The notes beneath the pieces were generated by a model, which worked only from the letters and a program-made list of their open reading frames with translations, did no database searches and was not told the DNA's origin. 20,183 bases of DNA from UBA7332 sp051648105 (GTDB lineage Bacteria > Bacteroidota > Bacteroidia > Bacteroidales > UBA7332). Shown here one piece after another: positions 8,514 to 15,638 of the stretch (the first letter of the stretch is position 1; each line of letters starts with the position of its first letter). Position numbers and translations under genes: made by a program. Location: contig JBOFEN010000041.1 in NCBI GenBank assembly GCA_051648105.1, forward strand, positions 1 through 20,183, written 5' to 3'.

Positions 8514-8879
8514 TTAATCTAAATGATTACTTATAACAGCTTTGTATTGATTTGATATTTCCAAAAATTCATTCTCATCGCAGAAAACACGCTCCCATTC
8601 TGCACAAGCCTCAGAACTTGTATTCAAATTCTTATAATAGACAATAAATTCAGCCACCTTAACTTTAATAGTAATCTTATAAATTACATCATCTTCTGTA
8701 TCACTATTATCGATGAGAGTATATGACAATAAATATAAAAGCCCAAGTTCAATATTATTAATATCAATCGCTGAAATGATATGATTATTATTTGATAATA
8801 TTCTTATCAAACAATCTATATTAAAGACCAATCCCTCTTTCTTACCACATCTAAATTGTCTGTATTCCCGATTAAGCAT
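8514..8879 (-). CDS. Hypothetical protein, possibly the remnant of a larger gene
   Basis: An open frame of 121 codons with no recognisable domain. It overlaps the end of the upstream SIR2 fragment by 64 bases in another frame, which is more than usual for coupled genes. Its first 35 residues fall in that overlap and are probably not real coding. The part after about residue 20 (DCLIRILSNNNHIISAIDIN...) could be the far C-terminus of the original SIR2 gene, brought close by an internal deletion, or a small independent gene. It is AT-rich like the SIR2 fragments. No signal peptide or membrane segment stands out. Confidence 0.4.
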   Translation of the reverse strand: MLNREYRQFRCGKKEGLVFNIDCLIRILSNNNHIISAIDINNIELGLLYLLSYTLIDNSDTEDDVIYKITIKVKVAEFIVYYKNLNTSSEACAEWERVFCDENEFLEISNQYKAVISNHLD

Positions 8880-9220
8880 GATCGTTTATCTCTGGGTAGA
8901 ATTATCCAGCCAGGATAACTATGTCTAAGTTTCTTCCATTGCTCAAAAACCTCATTATAGTTACTCCCAGTTTCATCTTTCTTATTAGCTGATTCCTCAT
9001 TACCCCATTCTTCTGCTTTAATAGGAGTAAGTGAGTTTATACTAACTATAAATTTTTGTATCGCTTCATAATGGTCAATTTTATCTGAACAATAACCAGA
9101 CAAGTCTACAGGTATAATATTCCTATCCTCAAGTAGCTTCGCTTGACCTATCGAAAGATTTAGTATTCCAATTAAATATATTTTAGGTGAGTTTTCTTTA
9201 CCTAAATTATCTCTTATCCA
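8816..9220 (-). pseudogene. SIR2 gene, downstream fragment after the frameshift
   Basis: This frame continues the SIR2-domain protein that stops at 9207. Read from about 9218 it gives WIRDNLGKENSPKIYLIG and then IGQAKLLEDRNIIPVDLSG, which is how SIR2_2-type domains normally continue after FSGDDPNF. It stays open to a stop at 8816-8818, about 133 codons, ending in a region with YPGWIILPRDKR. It lacks its own sensible start; TTG at 9101-9103 is only an internal leucine codon. The rest of the long C-terminal part usual in this family is missing. Confidence 0.75.
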
Positions 9221-9875
9221 TCCAATTTAAAAAATTAGGATCATCCCCTGAAAAGCCCACTAAACATAATGTATTCTCTAGTAAAGATTGTTGCACTGTA
9301 TTGACAAAAGGTGCATATTTTAGTGGATATTGCCTATAGTCTTCACCAGATATAACAAATGGTCTTTCTGAAGGAAAGCTTCCATGTAATTTAACTATTC
9401 GTGGTGATGTAGACCAAACAAGGTCATGTCTATTTGTAACTATTTCATATCTACGGTCTACAATTAAATCGGCACTCCTCTCCAACAATGTATCATAGTT
9501 AGTCGTAAAAACATCTTTCCAAGGTAACGACATTAAACTAATATGCAAATCAGAAGGTAAGTATTCACTGTCAGGAATAACATTTTTAATCAAATTATTA
9601 AGATATTCTTTACCAAATGTAACCTCTAATTCATCTGCTAATTTTAGCACATTTAAGTATGACTTATCTCTCTCTTCTGGTTTAACAGCATGTAGTTTCT
9701 CATAAAAAATATCTCCTAATTCATTCCAAGTTGGAATTGAACTAATGGTGCTACTTGTCTTTTTAGCATTCTTACTAAAACCTGCACCTATCATAATACT
9801 TGCATGACCATTCCATAGTCTATAAGCTATTTCAGACACAAAACAATTAATATTTTCTGGTATTTTGATTCCCAT
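9207..9875 (-). pseudogene. SIR2-domain defence protein, N-terminal fragment (frameshifted)
   Basis: SIR2-like domains bind NAD, and in several anti-phage systems they degrade it to arrest infected cells. The 222-codon frame has the NAD-binding motif GAGFSKNA (30-37), TNYD (125-128), the LHGS segment with the expected catalytic-type His (163-166), and FSGDDPNF (208-215). It then runs into WMDKR and a stop, while a shifted frame takes up the family sequence at once (WIRDNLG). A small indel at a TGGATGGATA repeat near 9212-9222 explains this. Family members usually continue for many hundreds of residues, so the gene is very likely dead, unless the isolated domain or programmed shifting retains activity. 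It is the last member of the minus-strand island, about 150 bases after the DUF4276 gene. Confidence 0.8.
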
Positions 9876-10024
9876 ATCAATTAAATTTAAACATCATTCT
9901 TCGCTTTAAGTATCCTAAAGTGTATAAATATTTTGATCTAAATTATATTAGTTGTTATACAAAATATATTACTTGCTTTTAACAGTCACACCCTATTTGC
10001 ATTATATAGAGAATTCACCCTTAC

Positions 10025-10666
10025 TTATTTCAATGCTATTACCAATCTATCAATCCACCCGCTAAAACGTGGGCACTTATCACGCATCTTATCCAATCCA
10101 ATTAGGTCAAAGATAATCTCTCCATCAACTGTTTTCTCATACGGAAATAGAGCTTCTAAGCGTTTAGATGGTGCCGTATCTCGACCTCCATTTATATCCT
10201 CAGGTTCACTCTTGTCTACTAGCTCTTTTAATCTAGCCAAAGCATTATCATCCTCCACAACCAATTCAAAACCATCCATACTAGAAAACATCAATGTCTC
10301 CACCTCATACTTCTGTATATATGGTATAATCTCACCATGGAATTTCATATCTTCATGCATAGCAGCTTCTATCTCATGAATCCTGGATGAATCAGTTGTG
10401 AATCCAGGAAAGTCATTAGGCAGACGAAAGAAATCTAGAAATGTTGTTATAATAACATTCCCCTGTGAAAATGTTCTTTCTACATCATTCTTAAGATACT
10501 TGTAACTTATATTTCCACCCTTACTATTACTCTTTCTATTTGAAACAATAGTTTGCACATTCATTTCATTAGTAAAACCTCTTGCATACAAAAAAGGAAT
10601 GATATGATTATTTATCAATATCACCTCAGTATCTCCCTCCACTAAAAAGACTAATCGTTTTCTCAT
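10025..10666 (-). CDS. DUF4276 family TOPRIM-like protein
   Basis: A 213-residue protein matching the DUF4276 pattern. It has an N-terminal FLVEGDTEV with Glu10 and Glu14, the acidic centre TTFLDFFRLPNDFPG with Asp78, and YIQKYEVETLMFSS with Glu121 and Glu123; the family normally shows HEFE at this last site. Such acidic sets resemble the metal site of TOPRIM nucleases. The ATG at 10666 is preferred over the upstream TTG at 10714 because it directly precedes the conserved strand and begins 5 bases after the ATPase gene stops, so the two are probably translationally coupled. By analogy with OLD and with AriA-AriB (PARIS) it would be the effector activated by the ATPase; that role is inferred from layout only. 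Confidence 0.82.
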   Translation of the reverse strand: MRKRLVFLVEGDTEVILINNHIIPFLYARGFTNEMNVQTIVSNRKSNSKGGNISYKYLKNDVERTFSQGNVIITTFLDFFRLPNDFPGFTTDSSRIHEIEAAMHEDMKFHGEIIPYIQKYEVETLMFSSMDGFELVVEDDNALARLKELVDKSEPEDINGGRDTAPSKRLEALFPYEKTVDGEIIFDLIGLDKMRDKCPRFSGWIDRLVIALK

Positions 10667-10671
10667 ATCGA

Positions 10672-11757
10672 CTATCGTTTTAAAGGTTGACCACCAAATA
10701 TATTCTTCTGCCAAATCTCACCAAGGGTATAACTCTCCAACCATTGATTCAACCCTTGCGAATTGAGCCGTTTAAACTCAGAAGCACCATCATTTCTTTC
10801 AACGACGATCACATCTTCTGGGTCAAACTGATCCACAAGATTAACAGATTGCGTGGATATGATCATCTGTGACTCGTGAGAGGCCTTTCTTATCATTGCC
10901 GCAAGTTTATTAATAGCCACTGGGTGAAGTCCCAATTCGGGTTCATCGATAATTATAATCTTTGGTTTATTTGGCTGCATTAGCAAGGTTGTTAGTGCCA
11001 TAAAGCGGAGCGTACCATCTGACAACTGATATGCATTATAGTAGGTATCACTTCCCTTTTCTCGCCATTCAAGCTCTATGAGTTCATTATTCAACCGATT
11101 TGGCTCAAGAATAAAACCATCGAAGAAAGGAGCTATTGAAGATATAGTCATTTCAATCATTCTATAATGCCTTGGGTGCTTTTCACTTAAGTAGTAGAGA
11201 AAAGCCGCTAGATTAGATCCATCATTTCTCAGGCCCCTATTATCAGACACATTACTCTTCTTTTTCATAGGAGATAAATCCCCTGTATCATGAAAGTGGA
11301 ATACCTCAAACTCCCTAAGTAAATCATTTACCCAGTAAGCTTGCCCCTGTCTAATATTCCTAAAATGAGACTCCCAAACATTTGTTTCAAAAGTTTGCTT
11401 ATGCCATACACCACTTTTAAACGCCGTACCTAGCTCTCGAATCAATAACCTGTCGTCGACCTCCTCTAGCCACACGTCAAAACGATTAAAAACCTCTCCC
11501 TGTTTGTTCGAAAAAGATATATTGACTATTAGTTCACGAGTAATTTTTCTACCACAGAATAACAGCCTATCGGCTCCACCTTTACGAATCACATAATTTG
11601 ATAGGCTAGCATCATATAACTGGCGAACAAAAGTAAACAGAGATACGAAGTTACTCTTACCTATACCATTACCACCAATAAGCAAATTAATATTAGAAAG
11701 TTCTATCGTCTGCTTTCGGATAGACTTAAAACCTTCAATACATATTTCATTAATCAT
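10672..11757 (-). CDS. AAA_21-type ABC/SMC-like ATPase
   Basis: Cytoplasmic ATPase of the OLD/RecF-like group, 361 residues from the chosen start. It begins IEGFKSIRKQTIEL, typical of the family. Visible motifs are Walker A GGNGIGKS (28-35), the ABC signature LSDGTLR (245-251), Walker B IIIIDEPE with Asp271 and Glu272, the LHP motif, and STQS (301-304) in the place of the H-loop region. The ATG at 11757 puts the conserved strand right at the N-terminus; the alternative TTG at 11778 would add seven residues. It precedes the DUF4276 gene by 5 bases and follows hsdR by about 110 bases, so it may be read from the restriction operon or from its own promoter. Likely the sensor or switch of a two-gene defence module. 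Confidence 0.88.
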   Translation of the reverse strand: MINEICIEGFKSIRKQTIELSNINLLIGGNGIGKSNFVSLFTFVRQLYDASLSNYVIRKGGADRLLFCGRKITRELIVNISFSNKQGEVFNRFDVWLEEVDDRLLIRELGTAFKSGVWHKQTFETNVWESHFRNIRQGQAYWVNDLLREFEVFHFHDTGDLSPMKKKSNVSDNRGLRNDGSNLAAFLYYLSEKHPRHYRMIEMTISSIAPFFDGFILEPNRLNNELIELEWREKGSDTYYNAYQLSDGTLRFMALTTLLMQPNKPKIIIIDEPELGLHPVAINKLAAMIRKASHESQMIISTQSVNLVDQFDPEDVIVVERNDGASEFKRLNSQGLNQWLESYTLGEIWQKNIFGGQPLKR

Positions 11758-11801
11758 GTTATCTATATTTATTTTCAAACATTTGAGACCTCTAATATAA
11801 A

Positions 11802-11828
11802 GTTATTTCACTCATATATTGAAATAAC
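11802..11828. repeat. 9-bp inverted repeat upstream of the ATPase gene
   Basis: GTTATTTCA (11802-11810) and TGAAATAAC (11820-11828) are perfect inverted copies with a nine-base spacer. They lie between the hsdR stop and the ATPase start, 45 bases before the ATG. This could be an operator for a dimeric regulator or a weak AT-rich hairpin; there is no T run to make it a good terminator. Confidence 0.35.
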
Positions 11829-11869
11829 CAACCTCTTTTGTTAGTCCTAAATCAAAATACACTCTCCTA

Positions 11870-14800
11870 CTATATACTCCCCCCAACACCCTTAAACTTC
11901 TCAACAAACCCAGATATTCTTTTATAGACACTCTGTTTCTTGGTCAGATATTGAGGGTTCAGCGGGCTAAGCTTAGGTAAAATAGAGTTAAGCTCCGTGC
12001 CATTATCACTAGCAAACTCACGCTTCAAAGAGGCAGCTATATAACGCTTTGCAGCATCCACATTCAACTTCTCCTGAGCGATCAGCTCCTCAACCTCCAT
12101 AAGCTGTTTACGTTGAGCAAATTGGAAGAACGATTCAATAACACTCGCCTTATCACCAATAGCATCCAGATCCGTCTCGTTGATGAAATCAACCACCAGA
12201 CCCTCTTTTGCCCTATTGTCTATACTACCACGAATCACCCTTCTCACCTCCTCAATCAACGCATCCTTATCCTTGTTTGATTTGTTATGCTCAAAGAGCA
12301 ACTCAAGAATATAATCCAGATTAATCTCCTGCGACTTGAGCAAATCCACCTCAAAGACCACATCATCCCAGTCCAAGGAGGTCTCCTCAGCCTCTTTCCC
12401 ACTACGTTGACACCTCAACCAATCACGAATATCATTATAAGTAGACCTATAATCCTGAACCATACGCTCCGAAAGCATATCCACCTTATTCATCTCGGCA
12501 ATATCACTATCCGTCACAAAGTGAGCCTCCTTGAAAGCCTCCACCGACTGCACGTCATTAAGATCAACACCCTGAAGAGCCCTTAGGTGAGTAAACTCAT
12601 CATAGTTCTGAAGAATATTCTCAATACGCAGATACTCCCCAAAGAGTTTCGAGAACTCCCTCTTATCACCCTCCGTCTCTATCTCATCCACATTCGGGAA
12701 CCTCTCGTTCAACTCCTCAACCACCTCAACATACCCCCTTCTGTCAAGCCCAGTGAGAAGATCAGTGAAACCCTCCAGATACTCCTTGAAACTCCTCTCG
12801 AGCACTACGTTTTTGGTACTACTATCCCCAAAAAGAGTGATAGCATCCACGGTAGCCTGCTCCAGATCCCTGAAGGTAACAATATTACCAAAAGTCTTTG
12901 TAGCATCAAAGATCCTATTCGTGCGCGAGAAAGCCTGTATCAAACCATGATAACGAAGATTCTTATCCACGAAGAGAGTATTGAGCGAAGGCGCATCAAA
13001 ACCAGTGAGAAACATACCCACCACTATTATCAAGTCAATCTCCTTACTCTTGACCCTCTTAGCCAAGTCACGATAATAGTTCTGAAACTCCCTACTATCC
13101 ACCCCAAAGCTCGTTTTAAACATACCATTATAATCCTCGATAGCACTCACCAAGAACTCCTTTGCGCTCACATCCATAGCCGAAGGCTCAAAGCCCTCAT
13201 CAACAATCTCCCCTATGGCACCCTGCTCCTCATTAGCCGCAAAAGAGAAGATCGTAGCAATCCTCAATGGTCTATCACACCCACTCTGCTGGCGATTCAG
13301 CTCCTCATAATAACACTTAGCAGCATCCACGCTACTCACAGCAAACATAGCATTAAACCCACTCTTACCACCAAGTCCCCTATGAGTCTTAATCCTAAAG
13401 TTCTGCAATATATATTGGGAGATCTCCGAGATACGAGCTGGATGAAGCAGAGCCATCCTATTCTCCGCAGCAGTCAGGCTCACCTCATCCTGCTCCGACT
13501 CCATATCCCTAAACTGCGGCTTCACATTGTTATAGTCAACCTTAAACTTCAGTACCTTCTCATCCCTTATGGCATCAGTTATCACATACGAGTGCAGCTC
13601 ACTGCCGAACACACTCGCCGTGGTCTCCGCCCCCAGAGCATTATCCGGAAAGATAGGAGTACCCGTAAAGCCAAACTGATAAAACCTCTTAAACTTCCTC
13701 TTCAGATTCTTCTGCGCCTCACCAAACTGCGAGCGATGCGCCTCATCAAAGATAAACACCACCTGCTTCTGATATATAGACAAAGCCTCCTCACCCCTCA
13801 TCAAGTTATTGAGCTTCTGGATAGTAGTGACAATAATCTTATTATCCTCCCTCTCAATATTTCTTTTCAACCCAGCCGTACTATCAGAACCATTCACACT
13901 ATCAGGCGAGAAACGCTGATACTCCTTCATCGTCTGAAAATCCAGATCCTTCCTATCCACCACAAAGAACACCTTATCGATAAACTCAAGCTGAGTAGCA
14001 AGACGAGCCGCCTTAAAGCTCGTGAGCGTCTTACCCGAGCCAGTAGTGTGCCAAATATACCCACCACTCTCCAGCTTCGACCAGATCTTAGAGTTATAAG
14101 AGCTAGATATCTTCCAAAGCATCCTCTCCGTTGCCGCAATCTGATAAGGCCTCATTATCAACAACCTATCACTAGTATCAAAAACCGAATAAGTCAGCAA
14201 CACGTTCAATATCGTATTCTTCTGAAAGAAAGTAGCCGTGAAGTCCTTCAAATCCTTGATCAACGTATTGTCCGACTTAGCCCAGTTCATCGTAAAGTCA
14301 AAACTGTTCTTATTACGCTCCACAGTGTTAGCAAAATAGCGACTATCCGTACCATTGGAGATAACAAAGATCTGAAGATACTTATACAGCGAACTCTCAC
14401 TATTGAAACTCTCCTTCGTATAGCGATGCACCTGATTGAAAGCCTCCCTGATCGCCACCCCACGCTTCTTCAACTCCACCTGCACCAGAGGCAACCCATT
14501 CACCAATATAGTTACATCATAGCGATTGGCATGACTACCCGTTTGTGCAAATTGAGATATCACCTGCAACTTATTGCGCGAGATGATCTTCTTGTCCACC
14601 AAGTATATATTTTGTATATGCCCATCGTCAAACACAAAATCATATATATAGTTCGAGTGAATCTTCCGACTCTTGTCCACAAGGTTATCACTCGGCTTGT
14701 CCAGATACTCCTCCACAAAACGTCGCCACTCACCATCACTAAAGAGCATGTTGTTTAGACCCTGAAGCTGCACTCTGATATTTGCCAACATCTCCTCCGC

Positions 14801-14971
14801 ACTTGTTATGCTCAACGAGTGCTCGTAACCCTGACTTACAAGATCTTGAATAAACTCACTCTCCAGAGCTGCCTCAGTCTGATAGACAGGCACCTCATTC
14901 ACCATAGAGTTCTTGGTATATTTATCTAATACAATAAAATTGTTTGTTTCAGCAATGGGGGTATAATTCAT
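11870..14971 (-). CDS. hsdR: Type I restriction enzyme R subunit
   Basis: Motor and nuclease subunit of a type I restriction-modification complex; it translocates DNA using ATP and cuts unmodified DNA away from the target. From the chosen start it has 1033 residues. They include an N-terminal PD-(D/E)xK nuclease with Asp152 and VELKK (Glu166, Lys168), helicase motif I HTTGSGKT (308-315), DEAH box (409-412), GFTGTP, and motif VI with SRTNR. All key residues are present. The start at MNYTPIAETNN is preferred. An upstream in-frame ATG at 14992 is made by the AATTATG repeat that fills this spacer, and even the chosen ATG lies in repeat-like sequence. It needs HsdM and HsdS, encoded upstream on the same strand. 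Confidence 0.93.
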   Translation of the reverse strand: MNYTPIAETNNFIVLDKYTKNSMVNEVPVYQTEAALESEFIQDLVSQGYEHSLSITSAEEMLANIRVQLQGLNNMLFSDGEWRRFVEEYLDKPSDNLVDKSRKIHSNYIYDFVFDDGHIQNIYLVDKKIISRNKLQVISQFAQTGSHANRYDVTILVNGLPLVQVELKKRGVAIREAFNQVHRYTKESFNSESSLYKYLQIFVISNGTDSRYFANTVERNKNSFDFTMNWAKSDNTLIKDLKDFTATFFQKNTILNVLLTYSVFDTSDRLLIMRPYQIAATERMLWKISSSYNSKIWSKLESGGYIWHTTGSGKTLTSFKAARLATQLEFIDKVFFVVDRKDLDFQTMKEYQRFSPDSVNGSDSTAGLKRNIEREDNKIIVTTIQKLNNLMRGEEALSIYQKQVVFIFDEAHRSQFGEAQKNLKRKFKRFYQFGFTGTPIFPDNALGAETTASVFGSELHSYVITDAIRDEKVLKFKVDYNNVKPQFRDMESEQDEVSLTAAENRMALLHPARISEISQYILQNFRIKTHRGLGGKSGFNAMFAVSSVDAAKCYYEELNRQQSGCDRPLRIATIFSFAANEEQGAIGEIVDEGFEPSAMDVSAKEFLVSAIEDYNGMFKTSFGVDSREFQNYYRDLAKRVKSKEIDLIIVVGMFLTGFDAPSLNTLFVDKNLRYHGLIQAFSRTNRIFDATKTFGNIVTFRDLEQATVDAITLFGDSSTKNVVLERSFKEYLEGFTDLLTGLDRRGYVEVVEELNERFPNVDEIETEGDKREFSKLFGEYLRIENILQNYDEFTHLRALQGVDLNDVQSVEAFKEAHFVTDSDIAEMNKVDMLSERMVQDYRSTYNDIRDWLRCQRSGKEAEETSLDWDDVVFEVDLLKSQEINLDYILELLFEHNKSNKDKDALIEEVRRVIRGSIDNRAKEGLVVDFINETDLDAIGDKASVIESFFQFAQRKQLMEVEELIAQEKLNVDAAKRYIAASLKREFASDNGTELNSILPKLSPLNPQYLTKKQSVYKRISGFVEKFKGVGGSI

Positions 14972-15003
14972 AATTCTAAATTCATAATGCATAATTCATA
15001 ATG
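14969..15003. repeat. AATTATG-type repeat at the hsdR start
   Basis: On the minus strand this reads as CATTATGAATTATGCATTATGAATT followed by a variant copy, the same motif family that fills the spacers at 15451-15540 and 17880-18053. It runs into the hsdR start region and supplies at least one in-frame ATG. Confidence 0.6.
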
Positions 15004-15037
15004 GTTAGCTCTCTTTTATTGATTCTTAAGGCATAAT

Positions 15038-15053
15038 AACAACATATGTTGTT
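15038..15053. repeat. 16-bp perfect palindrome
   Basis: AACAACATATGTTGTT is a perfect palindrome. It lies just after the ancestral stop codon (15056-15058) of the interrupted four-helix-bundle gene and before hsdR. It could be a binding site, a weak hairpin, or the boundary of an inserted segment. Confidence 0.4.
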
Positions 15054-15055
15054 GA

Positions 15056-15409
15056 TTACGAATTAGAAGAGCTCTTTATTATGCTAGTTAAAAGTCTCAA
15101 TAACTCAATATTATCTTTTTGAATACTCTCAAATTAACTTTTGCTAATATAATCAGTTTCGAAAAGTAACTCAAGCCAATACTCTGTTTCACTTGCTTCT
15201 TTCAAAGATATGCTAAATTTTGTAATAAAGTCCGCTCTTGACTGCCCTCTAACACCCTCTTTTATATTTGCGCCAATGCTAGTACCACTTCTCAGGAGCT
15301 GTTTAGACATCACAAACTCCCTCTTCTCATAACACAAATATTGGTATAGTCTAATAATCCGAATAGCAAAAGATTTGCTTTTATCTACAACCAAATTATC
15401 TTGTTTCAT
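15056..15409 (-). pseudogene. Four-helix-bundle (23S intervening-sequence type) protein, in-frame stop
   Basis: The open part (15134-15409) encodes 91 residues of the TIGR02436-type four-helix-bundle family, shown by SKQLLRSGTSIGANIKEG and KEASETEYWLELLFETDYI. The family is named after proteins in 23S rRNA intervening sequences; its function is unknown. Full members are about 115-120 residues. Beyond the TAA at 15134-15136 the same frame stays open for 25 more codons (FESIQKDNIELLRLLTSIIK...) to a TAA at 15056-15058, a convincing fourth helix. A single change such as GAA to TAA would explain it. The shortened product may be unstable. It is enclosed by AATTATG repeats between hsdS and hsdR, a typical site for this family in Bacteroidota, and looks like a cassette inside the restriction locus. 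Confidence 0.75.
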
Positions 15410-15450
15410 GATATTTTAAATAATGATTCATTATGTATAGAGTAAAATTG

Positions 15451-15540
15451 TCAATTATGCATTGTCAATTATGCATTGTCAATTATGCATTGTCAATTAT
15501 GCATTGTCAATTATGCATTGTCAATTGTGAATTATGAATT
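15451..15540. repeat. Five perfect 14-bp tandem repeats plus degenerate tail
   Basis: The unit TCAATTATGCATTG occurs five times without change (15451, 15465, 15479, 15493, 15507), followed by a partial unit and AATTATG variants to 15540. It lies upstream of the four-helix-bundle gene and downstream of hsdS. Perfect copies suggest recent slippage expansion. Confidence 0.92.
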
Positions 15541-15545
15541 GGAAA

Positions 15546-15609
15546 GAAATATCGTTGATTTAGACGATATTTCAAATTATCGTTGATTTAAACGATAACT
15601 TGAAATATC
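15546..15609. repeat. Twin hairpins with a competing pairing, downstream of hsdS
   Basis: Stem 1 is GAAATATCGT (15546-15555) with ACGATATTTC (15564-15573). Stem 2 is TTATCGTT (15577-15584) with AACGATAA (15591-15598). Both loops contain TGATTTA-like sequence, so the two are also direct repeats. GATATTTCAA (15566-15575) can instead pair with TTGAAATATC (15600-15609), which would break stem 1 and enclose stem 2. It lies 30 bases after the hsdS stop and could terminate or attenuate transcription into the downstream genes; there is no long T run. Confidence 0.6.
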
Positions 15610-15638
15610 ATTGGTTGCTATCACTCACAACGAAAACC

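Noticed and set aside
10667..10714. TTG start at 10714 for the DUF4276 gene
   Set aside because: It would overlap the ATPase gene by over 40 bases, and the ATG at 10666 directly precedes the conserved first strand.
12587..14758. Long plus-strand open frame (723 codons) opposite hsdR
   Set aside because: It is antisense to a fully conserved hsdR and its translation is an L/I/H/R-rich shadow without any motif.
15056..15409. Ribosomal RNA intervening sequence, suggested by the four-helix-bundle protein
   Set aside because: There is no rRNA sequence around it; this family also occurs as free cassettes in Bacteroidota chromosomes.
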